DNA of 64,000 bases, taken from the NCBI GenBank assembly GCA_015039365.1, contig WION01000249.1, forward strand, positions 1-64,000, written 5' to 3'. Source of the stretch: Amanita rubescens (Eukaryota > Basidiomycota > Agaricomycetes > Agaricales > Amanitaceae). Made by a program: the position numbers and the translations under genes. The notes beneath the pieces are model-generated. The model was not told where the DNA came from and ran no database searches. It worked only from the letters and a program-made list of their open reading frames with translations. Of the stretch, positions 10,423 to 21,304 are shown piece after piece. Position 1 is the first letter of the stretch. Each line of letters opens with the position of its first letter.

Positions 10423-12296
10423 TGGAAAAACGCTGGACCTGCATCTCGGAAGCGGATGTTTTCACTCTTTGATGAAACAGGAATCTTTATTGCATGTTGC
10501 CGGCATCGCATGATGATTTACGGGTGCAATATGAGAAAGAGTGGCGAGCTGTACTATGTGGTCTTTTTCTCTGTGATGGATTCAAGCTAAATCTCAACCT
10601 AGGGCAAAATATCCTTTAGCTATCGTCAACCGCATATTGCAGGAGATAGGGAATAATGTCGGCTGCGCGTATGATATTGGATGTGAATTCAGCAAAACGG
10701 TTGCCAGGAGCACACTTGGTAAGCGTGCAGTAGATCAAAATCTCCAATTTATGGTTGGTGCATTCCACGGCCACGCACACAAGCGATCATGTCAGCTGTC
10801 ATGGCATCCCTTGTACATCAAGGGTACCAGACACACGGAAGGCGAGGGCTGTGAACACATCTTCTCGTCTTCAAATGATTTGGCCTGTGGTACACGACAT
10901 GCGACCCAATTTCACTGCTTACAAGCGATCGACGAGCATTTTAACTTCTGGGATGAAGATAAATATGCATTATTAAGTAAGTGGAGCTCGTCATTCTCAT
11001 GTTGACGTTGCTAACATTGTTTCAGGTACATTTATTGTCAATCATTACAAAGAAGCAATCAAGACCATATGGAGTCTGGAGCAAGATCTCGATCTTCTTA
11101 AGGCGCAGCTTCAACTGACGGATGAGGATCTTGCAGGGATTCTCGACGAGGAAAAACACTATTTTGAAAATTTGCGCCAACCACCAATCGACGTTCAGCT
11201 TAAGGCAGAGTATGTACGTGCTCTCAAGGATTGGACGGCTGCAATGTAAGTTTACTTTGTCTAAACCATTGCTCCCCAATTAACTGATGTGTGAGCAGCA
11301 TAGGAATGATTGGAGGGATGCCGTTGGGGCGGCACGCAATGTTTACAACACCGTCGCTCTTCCCAATCTCCATTGGGCCATTTCCCAGGCAAGGAATCGT
11401 GTGGATCTAACGGCATTGAAAATGGAGGCTGCTCAGGATCATGTGCTAACACTCGAAGCCAAGCTTCAGATCACAGAGCGCTGGACCGCATCCTCGCCAG
11501 ACTATAAGAAATACTATGAGGAAAATGTGAAGATGGAGTATCAGAAGGCACTAGATGACCTTGAACGTCTTGTGGTGATGCGGCTTTTCGAATTCAACAA
11601 AATGAATGAATCAGGGCTGGGTACGTTCATTATAACACTTAAAAGTTTCAAATGATGGACTCTATGTACTTGATGTAAGGTTATAAACTCTGCGACCATA
11701 TTTGGGGTGCGCTCCAACGGCGCTCAGAAGCAGTCTGCAATGCCATCAGAAGGTACAATGTGCAGGTGGAGAGATTTGATCCACCTCGACTACTGCTCTC
11801 ATTGGAGCCGGTTACCAAACCCACAAGTAGCTTCCTTACCGAATTCGAGGTTTCGAGATTTTCGCAGCCAGAGGTTCAGGATAAAGCATGGATAAGACCA
11901 GCATGTCGCGAGGCATCAGTGAAGTATTACAAACTGTGCCGGGCCCACGAAGAGGTGAAATGGCTGAATCTTGAAGTGCAGCAACTTCAAGTATTGATCG
12001 ATGCAGAAATTACTCATACGGTGAAGGTTTTGGAGGAGCTATCAGCACAAAACCCCCTCCTGGGCATAGAAATGAAACAGAGATGGAGACCGCGATCATT
12101 ACTCAACAACGTACACTTGCGCAAATTGGCGGAGCTGAGAAACCAAGTATATTTTACAGGAATGCGATGGGACACGTCTTTCAATGAGAAAGGAGCAGAA
12201 GGTGTAGATGCAGATGCGAGCGACGTGGAGTCAGAATCTGACGTGGAAAGGGAATTTGACACAATGACGGAGTTTATTGAAGGTATTACCGACTAG
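10423..12296 (+). pseudogene. KDZ transposase, 3' half with catalytic core
   Basis: Exons run 10423-10550, 10603-10976, 11026-11245, 11304-11620 and 11680-12296, all with GT..AG introns. The core shows FDETGIFIACCRHRM, AYDIGCEFSKT, FHGHAHKRSCQLSWHP and EGEGCEHIFSSSNDLA, the KDZ hallmark blocks that hold acidic catalytic residues in an RNase H-like fold. The C-terminus is coiled-coil-like with an acidic tail ending at TAG 12294. The sequence of this half is unbroken. Activity is lost only through the insertion upstream and one stop. Confidence 0.9.
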
Positions 12297-12637
12297 TAAT
12301 AGATACTATCAAGTATGAGGATATGAACGAGCGAGATCACCAAGTGCTTCAAGTTCTCAAGGAGACTCACGGAAAATGGTTCATACTAGTCTATAGATGA
12401 AATCTTGGAGATGTTCTACAGAGTACATGAAGCGAGAATGACATGTTACGCAATCAATGGAAAGTTGTATATCATATAAATTAGTATATGAGGACAAGTC
12501 GGCGAGAGTCTGGGACAGCAGATAGTGCAAGGGAAATGGTCAACAACTGAACTTCAACAACTGAACTTTAATGTTGTACTAGTCTATCAAGTAGCCAGGA
12601 TAACGTGGTGAGCGCGCATAGTACCAAGTCTTGTCAT
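12297..12637. other. Transposase 3' flank, no gene seen
   Basis: An AT-rich stretch with no coding signal; ACTAGTCTAT-type words recur near 12385 and 12578. I see no polyadenylation site that I would defend. Confidence 0.4.
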
Positions 12638-12691
12638 GGGCGACATGGGAGGGATGGACTGACATCCCCACCGCAATATATTAGTGATCGG
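12638..12691. repeat. Left remnant of a tandem repeat split by an LTR element
   Basis: The segment ending CGCAATATATTAGTGATCGG matches the junction of the tandem units at 15108-15136. The LTR element at 12692 therefore inserted inside this array. Confidence 0.65.
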
Positions 12692-13008
12692 TGTAACGGA
12701 TGGAATCCGTTTACATTGTGCAGCACGTTCCGCAGCATTCCGAACGTCTCCGCCACCGTCCACCAGTTCCAACACATTCCGACAGTTCCGTTTCAGGTCG
12801 GACACACGTAGTACACGAGGCATGTCGTATATAGTCATGTCTTAGATAGTTTGTTATACAGCTTTTACTACCCCTCACTTGAGTTCACTATTCCCGAGCC
12901 CCGACGAGTGCGACCGAAGTGGACGAGCACCCTTTGGTGCTGCCGAACTCCATCGGCCGCATCGGATCATCGGAGACTGCACACCACAGTCTCCGTTTCG
13001 TTGTTACA
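12692..13008 (+). repeat. 5' LTR of the TRIM-like element
   Basis: 317 bp, TGTAAC..GTTACA ends, near-identical to 14685-15001. The few differences suggest fairly recent insertion. Confidence 0.9.
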
Positions 13009-14684
13009 ACTGGAGCCCACCACTCGGTCCACTTTCGTGTCGCACTCCGACACGTTATTTCACTCACAAACGACCCCGGAGGTCTTATTCATTCTGGCGA
13101 CCCCACTGGCTCAATTCCATTCGGATACATCCCCTGGTTACCGCCAAACGCGCTGCATCTGCACCTGCCTGCTACCACCTCTCATCCACGTCCATCTGCT
13201 AGTCATACCTTGTTCCAGGTGCTCACATCCCTACGCACGACGTCTACAGCCTGCCATGCCCTTATCGGATCCCATCAAGCACTATCAGTCGCCATCGCAG
13301 CCAATCTGCATGCACCGCCTTACAGCACGTGTCCGCTTCATGCACCATGGCCCACTTTGACACTGTACCTCACTGCTGGATCCATCAGACACCGTCTACA
13401 GCCTGCTGCAACTCTCTGATGCACTGCTTCCGCATCCCGACACGTACCGCCTCAGTAGCTCCGATCTGCCAGCCTACATTCCGTCTCAAAGCGCTTGCAC
13501 CCTGCTGCTCGACGCCCGCAGCTTTACCGCAACCTATCGGGACCATCGGAGCTCATCCACTGTCATAGCGCCCCGTCCACATCCGCCGACTTGCAGCAGG
13601 AACCAGCCCATGCCAGCAGTACCCTCATCCGACCCCATCGGCCGCCACTGCAGCCTATCCGCAGCTCCCGACTTGCAGCACGCACCCACCTCATGCACTA
13701 CCTCACGCATCGGATACCATTCAGAGCACAGCCGCCAGTCATTTCACGCCAACCCGACCCTTCACTCATCGGACCGCATTCCTTCCCTCACCGACACGTG
13801 TAGACCACGCCTCCGCTCCCTCCTTTCACCTCTCGCAATTGCTACAGCCGTCCGCCACCGCTCCTATGCCTTTCGGACACTGCCAGCACCTCGGCTCACT
13901 CTACCACCGTTCTGCCGACACCCGCGAGTCGCAATTCTTTTTTTTCAGCCTTTTTTTCTTTTCTACCCAGGATCGGGATACGGCGCAGCCGTATTCGTTC
14001 AAACGGCTACGTTTCATGCTCAGTCAGACCCTCAACACACGTCTCATCACCATCAGCAATATCTCCGCACAGAAACCCTCGCCAAGTCAACCTGCAGCGA
14101 AATTGGAGTGTGGGGGATGTTGGGACAGACTCGGATAACGGATATCAGTACGCACAACGCAGGACTCACATTAGGCCCTTTATGACTCGACTAGCACCGC
14201 CGATTTTACCGACTTCGCCTCTGCCTTTCTTTAACACCGTATTGCGCCGACGGCGTCTCAGGAAACATCATAGCAGCCTTACAGGGGTCAGTGCTATTGA
14301 TCGGATTACTGGGATGACCGCGATCGGGGGAGTTGCGCCCCTCCTCGCCGACATTTTCTACCGCCTATGATGACCACCACCGACACGCCATCTGCTATCC
14401 GCCCCTCGACGCGCTCCTCCTCCACGCCCCGACAGCATCCGCATCACGCCAACCGCCACTGAGACCTCCGACGACCTCCGAGCTACACCGCCAATGCTCC
14501 AACTCCTTATCCGCAACTATCTATGCACAATTGGACTCTGTCGACAATGTCAACACCATCACGGGCTTCCGCTGACACTCCGTCTCACCTCCGACCTCAC
14601 TTCCTTCGCCGCCGACATTCATCTTGTTCATCCACCGATGCATTATAGGTTGACTGATGTCAACATTCAAAACTAATGAGTGGG

Positions 14685-15001
14685 TGTAACGGATGGAATC
14701 CGTTTACATTGTGCAGCACGTTCCGCAGCATTCCGAACGTCTCCGCCACTGTCCACCAGTTCCGACACGTTCCGACAGTTCCGTTTCAGGTCGGACACAC
14801 GTAGTACACGAGGCATGTCGTATATAGTCATGTCTTAGATAGTTTGTTATACAGCTTTTACTACCCCTCACTTGAGTTCACTATTCCCGAGCCCCGACGA
14901 GTGCGACCGAAGTGGACGAGCACCCTTTGGTGCTGCCGAACTCCATCGGCCGCATCGGATCATCGGAGACTGCACACCACAGTCTCCGTTTCGTTGTTAC
15001 A
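14685..15001 (+). repeat. 3' LTR of the TRIM-like element
   Basis: 317 bp; near-identical to the 5' copy. Confidence 0.9.
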
Positions 15002-15235
15002 TCGGCCTTATCGATTCCATCGTTGGTGTGATATGAGGATTCGTTGCCACGACTCGAGTGACACTGGGGGGTGGCGCAATAACTCGGAATTGATATTGGC
15101 GATCGACATCCCCGCTGCAATATATTAGTGACCGGCCTTATCGATTCCATCGTCGGTGTGATATGAGGATTCGTCGCCATGAGAGTGACACTGGATGGTG
15201 CAATAACTCGGAATTGATATTGGCGATCAACAGTT
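15002..15235. repeat. Tandem duplication, unit about 130 bp
   Basis: Two units start TCGGCCTTATCGATTCCATC (15002) and CCGGCCTTATCGATTCCATC (15132). Each contains GTGATATGAGGATTCG and ends TAACTCGGAATTGATATTGG. A third, partial unit lies left of the LTR element at 12638-12691. Confidence 0.75.
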
Positions 15236-15631
15236 GAATGGTCTCGATGCATAGGTGATGCGTTCGCCATTGGGCTTTGTCAAAGAAACATGGAAGGCCC
15301 GGTGGACTGATGTGCTTATATATCAGCCTTATCGATCTCATCTGTAGCTTGTTGAGCACATACTTTCAAGCCATATGATTGTAACTTGCGTCGTGGCAGC
15401 TGAAGCGTGAGGGCGCACATAGTATATACTTAGTAGGGGCAGTTGAATGACGTGTGCACCTTATTGCTTAGTAAGCCTTATTGATGAAAGCTCTAACTCG
15501 TCCACTGCTCTCTGTTACAGTTGGTTATTATAATGTCATCCTGTGCGTGCAAGACGAGGACGAGATATGCGCAAATCGCATAGATATGAGATCATCATTG
15601 TTCTTGAATTGGCAGATCTCGATGCATCAGG
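15236..15631. other. Region upstream of the second KDZ gene block, no gene seen
   Basis: No motif-bearing frame. It may hold the promoter of the following coding segments, but I see no TATA box that I would defend. Confidence 0.3.
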
Positions 15632-17110
15632 GTGAGTTTTCTGTCTAGTATCCTAACAACAAATCTCAAATCTTCATCTAACTCTCTTCCAATGCAGTGG
15701 CAGGAGCACCAATACACGCAATCCGTCCTTTCTGCCGTTGAAGGGTTTGTCTCAAAAGACAACCTTACCTCCCCTCAATGGCAAGCAGCTGTGCGAGCGA
15801 TTACTCGACACAGGCAGTCAGCCAATCAAACAGGGAGTTCGACGCGTGTGCCAGGAGGCTTGCATCCCATGTACGTCGGGCTGCAGGAAACTGCGCCTGA
15901 CACGCAGGACAGGAAGGGACTTTTAGAGAATACAATGGCAGATATAGTTGATGCGGTACATATTCACTTCCTCTCTGTCACTGAATTACTAACATTTGAG
16001 AAGCTTACGGTCCTCGATCGGATTGATGGGGGGAATCAGCTTACTCCTACACTGCCCCGGACATCTAGTTACTGCAGATACGAATGTTGAAGACATTCCA
16101 ATCGAGATGTATGCCACAGGCCGGGAGGCAAAGACGCTCAGCATGCAAGAACAGCTTGTCCACCTTATTCAAGCTTTTGGTGACCAGATCGCGCTCCCGC
16201 ACCTTCACCGCTTCACAGGCCATTACGAAACTGAAGGAAATCCAGGAATCAAGCCACCAGGTAAATTCATTTCACTATAATTTCTTTCCTGTATGCTTAT
16301 GACCCACATACATAGGCTCTAGCAAATCGTTGCGCGCCATTGGGCCACCCTACTTACCCCCATTCTCGAAAAGTAGGAATGGATATCTTCGTGTACGATG
16401 TCGCCCTTCAGGTACTACACCAACGCACGCAGAAATCTCCAAGATCCTTACCACGGCATCCCCTTTGGACCCTTTTGTGCAGCAGTGGAGCCTTGATCCC
16501 ACCATAAGTGTCAGGGCTCCATGGACTAACAACGGCACCACATGGACCAACAATGGCACCACTCAGCCCGGGAGTATTAGCACAGCGCTTAGTGTCAAGC
16601 ATCCGTTCACAGGCATCAATTGAGTCAATACTTTCTCATCAGGTGCCCTTATTTGCATCGGGAATGAAACGAGCAAGGCTATGGACCGGCTAAAGTTGCA
16701 GGATGACATAATTCCACATCTCCGAGCCTTAATGTGCGAAACGCGCAGTAGCCGTTGGGAGGAAGTCCTTTCCAAGCCACAATAGGGACTCGACCACAAA
16801 GTGGCAAAAATTTTGGCTCAAGCTATGCAAGCTGATATCACGGGGAATAAGGTATGTTAATATCATGCACTACGCCGATTTACGATTTACCCCAACAAAG
16901 ATAACAGGAACATCAGGATTGCAATATATGGCTCTTGGCGCATTTCGTCTCCTGGCCTATTCTTTGATGATTATGCTCATTGCTGCTTTTATGCTATTTT
17001 TGTACCTTGGCTACACTTGAAATCTTTTTTCTCAGTTTTCTTAGGTTTCCATCATCCAATTGGAGCCCAACCCTTTCATTTTGATTGCCTACAGTAGCCA
17101 CATTGGAAAT
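15632..17110 (+). pseudogene. Unidentified multi-exon gene remnant inside KDZ
   Basis: Coding-like segments can be linked by introns: about 15632-15956 (AVEGFVSKDNLTSPQWQ), 16046-16260 (MQEQLVHLIQAFGDQI), 16315-16623 and 16645-16852 (RLKLQDDIIPHLRALMC). Stops at 16023, 16074 and 16782 break it. I do not recognise the family. The content is hydrophilic with helical stretches and no membrane segment. It lies between the transposase and the HMG-like gene, all on the plus strand, and could be the first part of that gene or a third cargo gene. I looked for a TET/JBP dioxygenase HxD motif and did not find one. Confidence 0.4.
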
Positions 17111-17183
17111 CATAGTAGATCTTGCCAAAACTCAGTCGGAATTGAAACGTGGCGACCAACACAATAAAGATCGGTGAATAATC

Positions 17184-19333
17184 ATGAAATGTCTTTCACG
17201 ACTCTCACTGCTGTTTTCTAGGGCCATGCAAACGCGGTTTTTCAAGACAGCTGTGCAGCCGAGCCAGGCAAAATCAACAGTGAAACGTCATCCCCGTGTC
17301 AAACTCAGGAAAGCGGCGCAAGCGCTTGCTGTTGCTCGTCGTTGGGCAGCAGCAGATTGTTATGATCATGTCAATCTCCACCTACAATGTGTCCACGCCA
17401 AGAGCGCTTGACAAAGTAGACTAAGTCCAACGGACAAGTCAAACAATAGGTGAACGAATAAGCTAAGTGATAAGACAACTAGAAGAAGTCTTATCCTTGA
17501 GAGCGATAATGAACGGAGTAGGAACAACGTTCTTTAGGTGAGATGAGATGTGATATTGACAAAGACAAACTAAGTCGAACTTAAGGTTCGACGCTACAGT
17601 ACATCGGTTTATATACATGTACAGAAACACAGCTGTATCGTAAGTAGAACAAGGGCGATAGCAAGTATAGGTAAAACAGGAGGCATAAGGGATGGTACGT
17701 GTATGAACAAGGGGTTGGGCATAGGGTAAACGGAATGGGGATCGATAAGGGAACGAGGTAGTCCGTTTGATGAACATAATGGGGATGCGATGAAGGGATA
17801 GGCATATACGAAAAAGTAAGCATGTCCGACGTGTCATGTAATCATAATGTAGGAGTCCGTACCGTGTTTGTAACACAGATGGCTACAATGAAAGTATCAA
17901 TGGCGCTTGGTCTAAAATTGACGAGGAGATGAAAAACATCGCCATCAAGCACAAGAAGAGCTTGCAGAAGGTTCAAACGGACCTTCACATGGGGCATCAA
18001 AAGTTGCTAAAGAAGCACAGCGTCATCAATCCCTGGAATGCATTTCTTTGGAAGGTTTGTCAAGAAGTCAAAGAAAACGGGGTCCCCGATGGTAAGATGG
18101 TGACAGACGCTTTTTAACTCGAGTTAACGACCCTATATTTACTACTAGATTCGCCAACAGGGAAACAGGTCCTTCAAGACCTCCTCAAAATAGCTGGAGA
18201 AAGATACCGTAATGCGTCTAAGGAGGAAATCAACAAGATTGGTGACAAATACAAGCAAGTCAAAGCAACGAAGGCAAAGGGACGTCATACATCGGCGAGA
18301 TCAATGATAAACGATGTTGTATCGACTATGAGCGCTGTGGAAAATGAGGTAATCCAATCATTTTCACAACACGGTCGCCGGCTAATGCCAATCATCTAGC
18401 TCGAGAAACTCAACTCGTGCTCCGGTGTCGAAGCAATGGTTTTTGTGACACACAGCACAACTAATTTACCTCTACAGAGCCGTTCATATAATACACCTGG
18501 TATTGGTGGTTTTATGGAGATGACGCTGAAGATGGACTGGACTGATTTTTTGGGGAAGATGGAAGGTTTTTCACTTCAAGGGCTTAAAGGTACGTGGTTG
18601 AACTCTAGCCATTGCCTTTCAATTATTAATCAATTACCTTCAGGCAGCACAAAGAATTGGCAGCAACGTGTCTCGGAATTACGGTCTCAAATTCGACAGG
18701 TAATGAACACGAAGTTAAGTACGTCTCAGTCACATTTAATCATCTATGCCTTACAGCTGATATGGAAACTCTTCAGAAGACATCACCGGCAATCCCTCAG
18801 CTCGTATGGAATGGAAGTTTTACTTCCGAAATGTTGTCCAACGGTACTCAGTCAAGATTGAAGGCTGGCCTGTCAACCTGGTTCGTTTTCAAAATCTCAG
18901 TGAAGTCTCAAGTCCATATGATTCCCTTAAAACCTTGCTCAACAATTGGTCCTCGGGTAAAACGTACTGGAGAGAGTTGAGTGAAGACGAGCTGGAGGAA
19001 CTTGTGCGAGAAAGGGAGGAAGAGATAGCTAAAGGGGAAATTCAGGTTCCAGCACAACGCCGTCTGCCCTCTGACCGTGGAAAGAAAAGAAAACATATTG
19101 TGGAACGCCGGGCCCGGGAGGACGAGGACGAGGACGAGTCGAGCAATGGCTCTTCAGGTGAGGATGGAGATCAACCCCAGCAAAAATGTGCAAAGCATGC
19201 AGCCACACAAAAGGCCCAAGCCAAGACGGGCAGAAACGCTGCAGGAAAGACATCAACAGTTGACCGGGGTGCAGATTCAGCTGAAGCCGAAGCCGATGAC
19301 AATGCCGACGACTACGACGACGACGACAACTAA
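17184..19333 (+). pseudogene. KDZ-associated accessory gene, HMG-like N-terminus
   Basis: Exons: 17184-17357, then (after a solo LTR) 17881-18091, 18149-18348, 18400-18589, 18644-18699 and a last exon ending TAA 19333. Introns are 50-57 bp, GT..AG. The N-terminal part has a lysine-rich coiled region, then an HMG-box-like segment around NPWNAFLWKVCQEVKENG. The C-terminal part has MEWKFYFRNVVQRYSVKIEG, a block I recognise from widespread agaricomycete proteins of unknown function, then a basic/acidic tail with DDYDDDDN at the end. The last intron junction near 18757-18780 does not keep frame. DNA binding is inferred from the HMG-like pattern only. Confidence 0.65.
17358..17875 (-). mobile_element. 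Solo LTR of a Ty3/gypsy-type element, inserted in the accessory gene
   Basis: The exact 5 bp TSD CAGAT lies at 17353-17357 and 17876-17880. On the minus strand the repeat starts TGTTACAAACACGGTACGG and ends CATAACA. The first 20 or so bases and an internal CCTTAAGTTCGACTTAG are shared with the Gypsy3 LTR at 58902, so it is a diverged member of that family. Removing it restores a continuous exon (AAADGYNESING across the junction). Confidence 0.9.
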
Positions 19334-19619
19334 GGAGTGGCTCTTGTCCCTTCATCTTTTTTTCGCTTTTTTGAGATCTCTTACTTCACAATTTCATTTA
19401 TATACTATATACTTTCAACACTTTAATGTCAAACTGTTGTTTTGCAATCCGTGTGCTTGAATCTGGGAAAGAAGTCGAAACGGCATATACATACATTGAA
19501 GGCACATGTTCTAAATATAGTTTTAGGCTGCACCATCAGTGCCTGATGATCATTCCATGCCATTCTTGCGATGTATGGCACTCATTTCAGGCCTGGAAGT
19601 CTAGCATTGACTATAGCAT
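19334..19619. other. 3' flank of accessory gene up to right TIR
   Basis: AT-rich; no gene or repeat seen. It probably holds the terminator of the accessory gene. Confidence 0.4.
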
Positions 19620-20290
19620 GTATTTCCAGTAAGTAGACACGAAAGGCACCAGAAAAGCTGTCAAACGACACTCATATTGTCGGCAGCTTGGGTTACTTAA
19701 TCTGATTGATGGGATCATTGCTAAAAAAAGGACTGTCCAAAATAGTGTTCTCGCAAAGCCCATATTGCTCATATTGTCACTCCTGTGTGCCTAATGACAT
19801 ATACCATGTGAAATTAGGTGTGTGGATGTGCTTGGATGTGAACGGCACATAAAAATCCTTTCGAACGATGCCCATATCGTGTGGGTGGGAAAGGGTTCAT
19901 AAGTTTGATGGCATCACCTGTAAAAGGAAAGACCTCTTGAAATGGCATTCTCGCAAAGTCCATATGGCTCCATGAGTCTTACAATATGTATTAGGATGCT
20001 ACAAGTAGTCTCGGGTGAATGGCGTTAAAAATAGCTTTCAGACGATGCCCATATTGCCTTATTTGGGCCTCAGGTGGCCTTGAAGCAGGTGTGGGAATAA
20101 TATGATGGTGGTGTGCTAGATTTGGTAGCTTATTAAGCATGCATCAGCACCCCTCCAAATCACTAAGTCAGGGCTTTGGGGCAGGTTATATCGCCAGTGC
20201 TGGAGATTCGGAGGATTTCAGCCTTTTGAAAGTGAGTCACATTGCTGTTAACCCACTAATATTAGGCTAAAACCGAGGGAGATACAGGTG
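19620..20290. repeat. KDZ right terminal inverted repeat
   Basis: Reverse-complement partner of 5763-6436, with the same subterminal repeats; ends GGGAGATACAGGTG at the TSD. Confidence 0.9.
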
Positions 20291-20298
20291 AGGTGGAG
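20291..20298. repeat. KDZ target-site duplication, right copy
   Basis: AGGTGGAG, identical to 5755-5762. Confidence 0.9.
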
Positions 20299-20436
20299 CC
20301 AGCGGCGTGTTACGCCCGACTCCCTTTTTTGGAGGGTGCCTGAACGACATTGTGTCTTCGGGTATTCGACTGCGTTTGTGGTTTGTGTTCAAAAATTTTA
20401 GGCTTTGCCTTACTACACCACGGGAGTGTAAAAAAG
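20291..20436 (-). pseudogene. gag: Gypsy1 gag start and 5' leader
   Basis: The minus-strand ATG at 20350-20348 opens MSFRHPPKKGVGRNTPLAPP and continues in frame into 5762 once KDZ and one TSD are removed. Upstream is the leader. Directly after the LTR end is CTTTTTTACACT, the position of the primer-binding site. The same 12 bases follow the LTR of the element at 27093. Confidence 0.75.
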
Positions 20437-20447
20437 TGTAACAACCT

Positions 20448-21225
20448 TAGTGTTGTGAGGTTAGGTTAAGTCCGGTTAATTGCCCCAAAATTGATTAACT
20501 GTAACTGATCAATTAACTGATGACCCAGAATTTCCTTAACCTTAACTGGACCGGTTATAACGGATTAAAATTATGTAATCTGGTAGAGCAGATTATTAGC
20601 ATCATTTTAAGCCCCTATTCATGTAATTTGGACCAGTGGTTCATGAGATATGAAGTGTTTTGTGAGTGATGTCAAGATAAGGTTTCCCATTAGCAATGTT
20701 GTCTATGATGCTCATAACTGATCAATATAAGTCAGAAACAAGTCCCAAATGCCAACAGCCTATGTCAGAAGTATATTGTCCAATACAGAATGATAAACAT
20801 AATGAAAATTGCATATAAATTAGAGCCTCATGACAGCCATGCAAAACTTTGCTCCTCATCAGCATCCCAGAGAACTATGTTTCTGAGTGTGGTGAGGGAA
20901 ATAGCTAGCAGATTGAACATGAGAAACTAATTGTATATTGCTTTTTGCATGTCATGGACCACATTGCTAATGAGAAACACAATAATTTGACATCCCTTCA
21001 CAAAATACTTCATATCTCATGAACCACTGGGCCAAATTACATGAATAAGGGCTCAAAATGAAGCTAAGGACCTGCTCTACAAGATTGCACAATTTAACCG
21101 GTCATAACCGGTCCGGTTAAGGTTAGGGAAAGGGCCTAACCTTAACTGATAATTAACTGGTTGAGCAGTTAGGTTCAGTTAAGTTACGGTTAATTGCGGT
21201 TACATAACTTAACCTCCAATCACTA
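20448..21225. mobile_element. hAT-type MITE A (778 bp)
   Basis: Ends TAGTG..CACTA with an exact 8 bp TSD AACAACCT (20440-20447 and 21226-21233). Subterminal GGTTAAG/CTTAACC blocks make a longer imperfect TIR. No open frame. A second copy, more than 95% identical by eye, lies at 54245-55019. Confidence 0.9.
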
Positions 21226-21304
21226 AACAACCTTGGGGTTGTTATGCTTAAGATACAACTGGAAAGTCGTATCTTGAAGTTCTCGTATGAGAACTAGATG
21301 TAAT

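Larger units (their letters stand above)
12692..15001 (+). mobile_element. Miniature non-autonomous LTR retrotransposon (TRIM-like)
   Basis: Two direct LTRs of 317 bp (12692-13008 and 14685-15001) are nearly identical. They start TGTAACGG and end GTTGTTACA. The flanks share TCGG (ATCGG if the terminal A is counted), a 4-5 bp TSD. Just after the 5' LTR is TGGAGCCCACCAC, a plausible tRNA primer-binding site. A purine-rich GAGTGGG precedes the 3' LTR. The 1.68 kb interior is C-rich and encodes no gag or pol. Its long open frames lack motifs. Confidence 0.9.
5763..20290 (+). mobile_element. KDZ (Kyakuja-Dileera-Zisupton) DNA transposon, 14.5 kb
   Basis: The element starts CACCTGTATCTCCC and ends with the exact complement GGGAGATACAGGTG. 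It is bounded by an 8 bp TSD, AGGTGGAG, and its TIRs are about 670 bp. It carries a spliced KDZ transposase (about 6.9-12.3 kb) and a second multi-exon gene (about 17.2-19.3 kb). Removing it rejoins the Gypsy1 gag frame. Three later insertions lie inside it (8153-10422, 12692-15001, 17358-17875), so the original element was about 9.4 kb. An 8 bp TSD is what I recall for Zisupton-type elements. Confidence 0.9.

Noticed and set aside
12851..14185. Long frames of 169-191 codons between the TRIM LTRs
   Set aside because: C-rich composition explains the lack of stops; no gag, protease or polymerase motif, and overlapping frames are equally open.
15632..17110. TET/JBP dioxygenase cargo gene in the KDZ element
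   Set aside because: Such genes are known KDZ cargo in fungi, but no HxD..H or substrate-arginine motif is visible in these exons.
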